Part shown: positions 59,859-64,000 of the stretch, piece by piece
Numbering within the stretch: the first letter of the stretch is position 1
Layout: every line of letters begins with the position of its first letter
NCBI GenBank assembly: GCA_027490145.1
Contig: JAIXYQ010000015.1
Location: 336,480 to 400,479, forward strand
DNA length: 64,000 nucleotides
Direction: 5' to 3'
DNA from: Planctomycetaceae bacterium
GTDB taxonomy: Bacteria > Planctomycetota > Phycisphaerae > Phycisphaerales > SM1A02
The notes under the pieces: model-generated
The model's input: the letters and a program-made list of their open reading frames with translations, nothing else
Told to the model about the DNA's origin: nothing
Database searches by the model: none
Program-made: the position numbers and the translations under genes

Positions 59859-61403
59859 ATGCGCCGAGCCATGCAGAGTCTGGTGATGATGGGTGTGCTG
59901 GTGGCTCGCGTGGCCTGGGCGCAGTGCCCCGGCAATGTGATCGAGATGGCCGACGATGCCGTCAATGGCGCCGACCTGGCACAGGTGCTGTCGCTGTGGG
60001 GGCCGTGCGCCGGGTGTGGTGTTGACCTGACGGGCGATGGTCAGGTGAACGGTGCCGATGTCGCCATCGTGCTGTCCAACTGGGGGCCCTGTCCGGCGGG
60101 GCTCGATTCCGTCGAGCCCGCGTCCGGTTCGTACCGGGGTGGAACGACGGTCTATCTCTATGGGGAGCGATTGCTCCTGACGACGGCCGTGGCCTTTGGC
60201 GGCGTCCAGGCGGCTTCGTTCGAGGTGCTGACGCAGTCGACCATCCGGGCGGTGACCCCAGCGGCGCCGTTCGGTCCGACAACGATCACCGTGACGACTG
60301 CGGCGGGTGAAGCTCGGCTGAAGGGGGCGTTCGAGTTCGAGCCTCCATCGGTCGATGCCGTGTCGCCATCCACGGTGAGCGTGCTCGGTGGTGCCGCCAT
60401 CACCGTGTTCGGAAGGCACCTGGATGAAGCGAACGGCATCCGTGTGGGAGGCGTGCCGTGCGCGGGCTTCGTGCGGGTGTCGCCGAGCGAGGTGCGTGCG
60501 ATCGTCCCTGCCGGGAGTCCGTCGACGGTCGATGTGCAGGTCGAGCATCCGGTGGCGTCGTTGGTGCTCGGTCAGTCGCTGACCTACGGCAGTGGCTCGG
60601 TGCCCGCGTGGGCGGAACTCGTGGAAGCCGAGCCGAATCCCCAGGTCGTGACCTCGGCTGCGCTGCGCAGTGCCATCACCGCCACGGGGCTCGCCTGGCG
60701 CGTGCGCGATGCGGGGACTCAGGTTGAGATGCTGCTCGTGCCGCCGGGCACGTTCGTCATGGGATGCAGCTCGGGCGATGGCAACTGCCAGTCGAACGAG
60801 TCGCCGGCGCACCAGGTGACGATCACGTCCCCGTTCTATCTCGCACGCCGCGAACTGACGCAGGACCAGTGGGTGGCGGTGATGGGCTACAACCCCAGTG
60901 ACTTCGGCGGCTGGCTCTACCCGGGGTCCGGCAATCGACCGGTCGAGAAGGTGTCGTGGGACATGGCTCAGCAATTCATGTCCGCAACGGGGATGCGCCT
61001 GCCCACCGAGGCGGAATGGGAGCTGGCGTGCCGGGCGGGGACGTCCACGCCGACCTACCTCGCGGGCGTGCAGATCGGCCAGCTTGCTTGGATGGGCACC
61101 AACAACGGTTCGCCGGGTGCTGCGACGTGGGGAACGAAGCAGGTCGGGCAGCTCCTGCCCAACGCGCTGGGCCTGCATGACATGCTCGGCAATGTCTGGG
61201 AGTGGTGCCAGGATCGTGGCGGCGCCTACGCGGCCGCACCGCAGACGAATCCCGTGGGCCCCGCGACGGGCGGCACGCGGGTGTTGCGCGGCGGCAATTG
61301 GTTCAACATCGCGCCGGTCGTGCGATGCTCCGTGCGGTTCGACACGGTGCCGGGTGATGTCGACATCATCGGCGCGGGGGTGCGTCCGGCACGGACGCCT
61401 TGA
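59859..61403 (+). CDS. Formylglycine-generating enzyme-like protein with dockerin-like and IPT/TIG domains
   Basis: This is a 514-residue exported protein with AAGGAGA nine bases before its ATG and a signal peptide (SLVMMGVLVARVAWAQ). Two dockerin-like repeats follow directly (ADDAVNGADLAQVLSLWG and LTGDGQVNGADVAIVLSNWG), then two IPT/TIG-type beta domains (VEPASGSYRGGTTVYLYGER and SPSTVSVLGGAAITVFGRHL), and a C-terminal SUMF1/FGE domain (EMLLVPPGTFVMGCSSGDGN, RLPTEAEWELACRAGTSTP, DMLGNVWEWCQDRGG, TRVLRGGNWFN). SUMF1 folds occur in sulfatase activation and in other roles; no sulfatase lies here, and the usual terminal GFR reads GVR. Function remains open. Confidence 0.85.
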   Translation: MRRAMQSLVMMGVLVARVAWAQCPGNVIEMADDAVNGADLAQVLSLWGPCAGCGVDLTGDGQVNGADVAIVLSNWGPCPAGLDSVEPASGSYRGGTTVYLYGERLLLTTAVAFGGVQAASFEVLTQSTIRAVTPAAPFGPTTITVTTAAGEARLKGAFEFEPPSVDAVSPSTVSVLGGAAITVFGRHLDEANGIRVGGVPCAGFVRVSPSEVRAIVPAGSPSTVDVQVEHPVASLVLGQSLTYGSGSVPAWAELVEAEPNPQVVTSAALRSAITATGLAWRVRDAGTQVEMLLVPPGTFVMGCSSGDGNCQSNESPAHQVTITSPFYLARRELTQDQWVAVMGYNPSDFGGWLYPGSGNRPVEKVSWDMAQQFMSATGMRLPTEAEWELACRAGTSTPTYLAGVQIGQLAWMGTNNGSPGAATWGTKQVGQLLPNALGLHDMLGNVWEWCQDRGGAYAAAPQTNPVGPATGGTRVLRGGNWFNIAPVVRCSVRFDTVPGDVDIIGAGVRPARTP

Positions 61404-61513
61404 GTTCGGCCGATCATGTCCGCCCCGGCGATTGGGTTGGCGCTCTCGTCTCACGTTGGTGCGCAGCGTCGACGTTCGACGCCATCCACGTGGCTGGCGC
61501 ATACCATCCGGGA

Positions 61514-62131
61514 ATGGACGCAGAATCACGCATCGTTCGCGAAGTGCTGGACCTGAGGAACGAACTTGCGGTGCAGCGCACGACCCTTCGTCGGCAACAG
61601 TTTGCCATGATGGGTCTGGTGGCCTGCCTTGCGGGTTCGGTGCTGTTGGGCGCCGTGCAATCACCTCCGGCTGCGCCTGCCGGTGCCACGCCGCCAGCAA
61701 CGGTGCCGCTGGTGCCCCAGGACGTCACCTTCGGAGTCGTGACGTGCCGTGAGGTCCGTGTCGTCGATGCATCAGGTCAACCCCGTGTTCGACTTGGCAG
61801 CGCGGCGAATGGCACGGTTGGCATTGATTGGCTGGCGTCCGATGGACGCCGCCGGCTGTCGGCCGAGGTCGCTGCCGACGGCTCCCCGAGCGTGGGACTC
61901 AGTGACTCGAAGGGAGCGAGCCGCCTGGTGGCATCCGTTGGTGCCCAGGGTGATGCGTCGATCCAGTGGTTCGACGCGGAGCGTCGCATGCGGATCAACG
62001 CCGCGTCCCAGGCCAACGGCATGGCTGGGCTCTACTGGTGGGACACCAATGACCGCCAGCGCATGCCTCGGATCACCGCCGAGACCGGGAAGAACGGCAA
62101 CGTCGTGTTCCCAACGACGACGGGGCGGTGA
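61514..62131 (+). CDS. Membrane-anchored protein with imperfect internal repeats
   Basis: This is a 205-residue protein with a short cytoplasmic part (EVLDLRNELAVQRTTLRRQQ), one membrane helix (FAMMGLVACLAGSVLLGAV), a proline-rich linker and an outer domain with four repeats of about 24 residues: PRVRLGSAANGTVGIDWLAS, RRLSAEVAADGSPSVGLSDS, SRLVASVGAQGDASIQWFDA and RMRINAASQANGMAGLYWWD. These beta-hairpin units resemble short parallel beta-solenoid repeats. Nothing similar is recognised with confidence. The ATG at 61514 leaves a normal gap after the upstream gene, while the longer start would overlap it. Confidence 0.7.
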   Translation: MDAESRIVREVLDLRNELAVQRTTLRRQQFAMMGLVACLAGSVLLGAVQSPPAAPAGATPPATVPLVPQDVTFGVVTCREVRVVDASGQPRVRLGSAANGTVGIDWLASDGRRRLSAEVAADGSPSVGLSDSKGASRLVASVGAQGDASIQWFDAERRMRINAASQANGMAGLYWWDTNDRQRMPRITAETGKNGNVVFPTTTGR

Positions 62132-62169
62132 GGCTCCTCCCGCGTCGCAGAATTGGACTGACCTGGCGG

Positions 62170-62400
62170 TCAGGCGTGGTGTGTGCCAGGCGTTCGGAAC
62201 CAGGCTAGCCAGACCAACCCTGCGAAGACCATCGGCCAGGCGACCATCGCCACCGTGTTCATCGTGGACGTGAACGTGAACCAACTGAACTGCCAAGGCA
62301 GCATGTCCTGCCCCCAGATGCCGAGCCAGAGATGGCCGACCGACTCGCTGCATGCGATGCCCGCGAGGAACTTCGCGACGTCCCGTGATCTCGATTGCAT
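62170..62400 (-). CDS. Small conserved membrane protein
   Basis: This is a 76-residue protein with an N-terminal basic segment (MQSRSRDVAKFLAGIACSES), a central stretch (GHLWLGIWGQDMLPWQFSWF) and a long hydrophobic helix (MNTVAMVAWPMVFAGLVWLA). Small proteins with this FLAGxA...H...G layout occur in other bacteria as I recall, without function. The start at 62400 was picked because it precedes the basic segment; upstream in-frame residues look non-coding. Confidence 0.55.
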   Translation of the reverse strand: MQSRSRDVAKFLAGIACSESVGHLWLGIWGQDMLPWQFSWFTFTSTMNTVAMVAWPMVFAGLVWLAWFRTPGTHHA

Positions 62401-62552
62401 GGTTGACCCCCGTGTTTGAAGACGGCCGGATGCTACGCGAGGAGCCTCGAGCGCAGCACGATGGGGTTTGAGTTTGGCGGTGGGCGCCGCGTGGTCGACC
62501 AGCGCACCGGCGGGGCTCACCGCACGCCGTGCCGAAGGATGGCAGGCTTGCT

Positions 62553-63059
62553 TCAGCGCACTGGCGCGTCGTCGATGAACCAGCGTTCGAACTCGATCTC
62601 ATCACGGACTTGGATGCCGTCGTGGCCGAGCAGGGGCAGGTCGGGGACGAGCTCGCGAACACGGTCGACGATGCCCTTGTGCAGGGCGGCGAAGCGCCAT
62701 CCGCGACGCTGGTAGAAGCGGATCGCGTGGCAGTTGTCGTTGGTGGTGGTGAGGTAGATGCGGCGGCAGCCGGCCGTTCGTGCGTGCGACTCGGCCGCGT
62801 CGAGCAGCGCGGTGCCGATGCCGCGGACGACGGATCGGCTGCTGAGCGTGATGACCTCGCACTGCCAGGCACCGGCGTCCATGTTGACCGTGACGAGTCC
62901 CGCGAAGGCGCCGTTCACTTCGGCCACGAATCCCGGGAGGCGGTCAGCGTGATGCAGGCGCCCCAGGGACCAGATTTCCGTGCTGTGCCAGTGGGTGTGG
63001 AGTTCAGCCTGGATGTCGGCAAGATCGCGCGGTTCGATGGGTCGTGTCACAACGGTCAT
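62553..63059 (-). CDS. GNAT-family N-acetyltransferase
   Basis: This is a 168-residue GNAT acyltransferase. The acetyl-CoA binding motif A is VRGIGTALLDAAESHARTAG; CEVITLSSRSV is the preceding strand and IYLTTTNDNCHAIRFYQRRG the following one. GNAT enzymes acetylate amines of small molecules or protein N-termini. It is a single gene with no obvious partner; substrate unknown. The start at 63059 fits the family. Confidence 0.9.
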   Translation of the reverse strand: MTVVTRPIEPRDLADIQAELHTHWHSTEIWSLGRLHHADRLPGFVAEVNGAFAGLVTVNMDAGAWQCEVITLSSRSVVRGIGTALLDAAESHARTAGCRRIYLTTTNDNCHAIRFYQRRGWRFAALHKGIVDRVRELVPDLPLLGHDGIQVRDEIEFERWFIDDAPVR

Positions 63060-63191
63060 GGCTGTCAGGCTAGTCCGGGGGAGCGGGGCTTGGTCGCTGC
63101 GCCGGCCCCGCCCCTGAACCCTGATCTAACCCGCAGCCCGACCTTGGAGCAGTCCCTGTCGTGGGCTATGGTCTGTGCCGAGGAGCACACC

Positions 63192-64000
63192 ATGAAGATC
63201 GGGTTGAACCACGCCGTCCGAGTGACCGTCGCTGCGCTATCGATCGTGTTGGGGTTGGGCGCTGCCGTGCCGGCAGCTGCGCAGTGCCAAGGAGACGTCG
63301 TAGCCACAGGCGGTGTTGACGGGACCGATCTCGCGGCTGTCCTGGGAGCCTGGGGCACGAATGGCCAAGGGCCGCTGGTCACGGACCTCGATGGCGATGG
63401 GATCGTCAATGGCGCCGACCTTGCGGTGATTCTTGGCGGTTGGGGACCGTGCGCCCCTGTCATTACCTCGATCCTTCCGAACACAGGGCCAGTCGTTGGC
63501 GGCACCACCATCACCATCACTGGCAACTACTTCAGCGGTACCGCAACCGTGACGCTCGGTGGAGTCCCCGCGATCAATGTTCAGGTCATGAACGCGACCA
63601 CGATCACCGCGGTAACGCCTGCTAACCCTTCCGGTGGCGTCGATGTGGTCGTGGCGGTCGGCGGTCGTGTCGTGACTGTCGGGAATGGGTTCACGTTCAA
63701 TCAGATTGTGCCCGGCACCGTCAGGGCGTGGGGTTCAAACTACTTCGGCCAATGCAACGTTCCCTCGAACCTCGGCCCCTGCACCGCCATCGCGGGGGGC
63801 TCGTACCACACCATTGCGCTGCGTACTGACGGCACCGTCAGAGCGTGGGGATACAACATCAGCGGCCAGTGCAACATCCCCTCTGACCTCGGCCCCTGCA
63901 CCGCCATCGCGGGGGGCGATCACACCATTGCGCTACGCTCTGACGGCACCGTCAGAGCGTGGGGATACAACGGCGAAGGCCAGTGCAACGTCCCATCAGA
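63192..64000 (+). CDS. Secreted RCC1-repeat protein with dockerin-like and IPT/TIG domains, 3' partial
   Basis: This gene runs off the right edge. It encodes a signal peptide (SIVLGLGAAVPAAAQ), then two dockerin-like repeats (GGVDGTDLAAVLGAWG and LDGDGIVNGADLAVILGGWG), an IPT/TIG domain (LPNTGPVVGGTTITITGNYF) and the beginning of an RCC1-type beta-propeller. Three RCC1-like units of 38-39 residues are visible (VRAWGSNYFGQCNVPSNLG, VRAWGYNISGQCNIPSDLG and VRAWGYNGEGQCNVPS with the repeated AIAGG.HTIALR.DGT block); the last is incomplete. RCC1 propellers bind proteins or chromatin in eukaryotes; in bacteria they are mostly surface proteins. Translation of the frame stays open to the window end. 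Confidence 0.86.
   Translation, partial: MKIGLNHAVRVTVAALSIVLGLGAAVPAAAQCQGDVVATGGVDGTDLAAVLGAWGTNGQGPLVTDLDGDGIVNGADLAVILGGWGPCAPVITSILPNTGPVVGGTTITITGNYFSGTATVTLGGVPAINVQVMNATTITAVTPANPSGGVDVVVAVGGRVVTVGNGFTFNQIVPGTVRAWGSNYFGQCNVPSNLGPCTAIAGGSYHTIALRTDGTVRAWGYNISGQCNIPSDLGPCTAIAGGDHTIALRSDGTVRAWGYNGEGQCNVPS

Noticed and set aside
1..64000. CRISPR arrays, insertion sequences, prophage or toxin-antitoxin pairs
   Set aside because: No regular spacer-repeat pattern, transposase, integrase or phage structural gene was found on either strand.

Overview
The window is a high-GC chromosomal segment that most resembles a planctomycete of the class Phycisphaerae. This is inferred from family content, not from a database search. 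Six secreted proteins end in a C-terminal signal of the form VPAPGA + hydrophobic stretch + RRR (one copy degenerate), the PEP-CTERM-like tail common in that class. Six secreted proteins carry dockerin-like paired DxNxDG repeats. A DksA/TraR-like gene sits directly upstream of lspA. No phage, plasmid, insertion sequence or CRISPR array is visible, and the segment looks like ordinary vertically inherited chromosome with short operons.

Layout. 0-5 kb: the 3' end of accA, a DksA-like regulator with a long basic N-terminal tail, lspA, a nucleotide-sugar dehydrogenase and a DNRLRE/dockerin-like secreted protein. 5-14 kb: a transglutaminase-fold protein, galE, a YSC84 lipoprotein coupled to a SMUG1-type uracil-DNA glycosylase, an aminotransferase/FAD monooxygenase pair, a GT2 glycosyltransferase/acyltransferase pair and small envelope proteins. 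14-21 kb: a PEP-CTERM-like protein, a large C-type lectin protein, tRNA-Pro(GGG), a lipoprotein/zinc-ribbon pair, tRNA-Ser(GGA), truB and a matrixin protease. 21-26 kb: an ECF sigma factor with a coupled membrane partner, divergent from a DevCAB-like ABC exporter. 26-34 kb: fumC, a thioesterase/methyltransferase pair, a PEBP protein and a complete gldA-gldF-gldG-DUF4340 operon. 34-38.6 kb: three PEP-CTERM-like genes with structured leaders and strong terminators, flanking a lone OLD-type ATPase/TOPRIM nuclease. 38.6-47 kb: a cardiolipin synthase-like phospholipase D, a pyruvate kinase-like protein, a PAP2 phosphatase, a GT39 glycosyltransferase, an outer-membrane-like protein, a glycosylasparaginase/DUF4920 pair and a cysteine-peptidase-fold protein. 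47-64 kb: mainly secreted hydrolases and adhesin-like proteins: a subtilase-like protein, HisN-type phosphatase, type I pullulanase, M14 carboxypeptidase, a Trp/Asn-rich protein, a chagasin-like inhibitor, a formylglycine-generating-enzyme-like protein and an RCC1-repeat protein cut by the window edge.

Together the genes describe a bacterium with a large secreted and surface-bound set of proteases, glucan-degrading enzymes and display proteins, and several envelope-building enzymes. The observations most worth following up are the run of stable hairpins forming a candidate structured RNA ahead of the gene at 34609, the OLD-type protein whose Walker A lysine is replaced by arginine, the 18-base copy of the tRNA-Pro 3' end beside a hairpin-rich spacer, and the paired secretion/anchoring signals shared by many exported proteins. 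Gene starts were chosen from family alignment and overlap with neighbours. Functions not visible in motifs are marked as inference.
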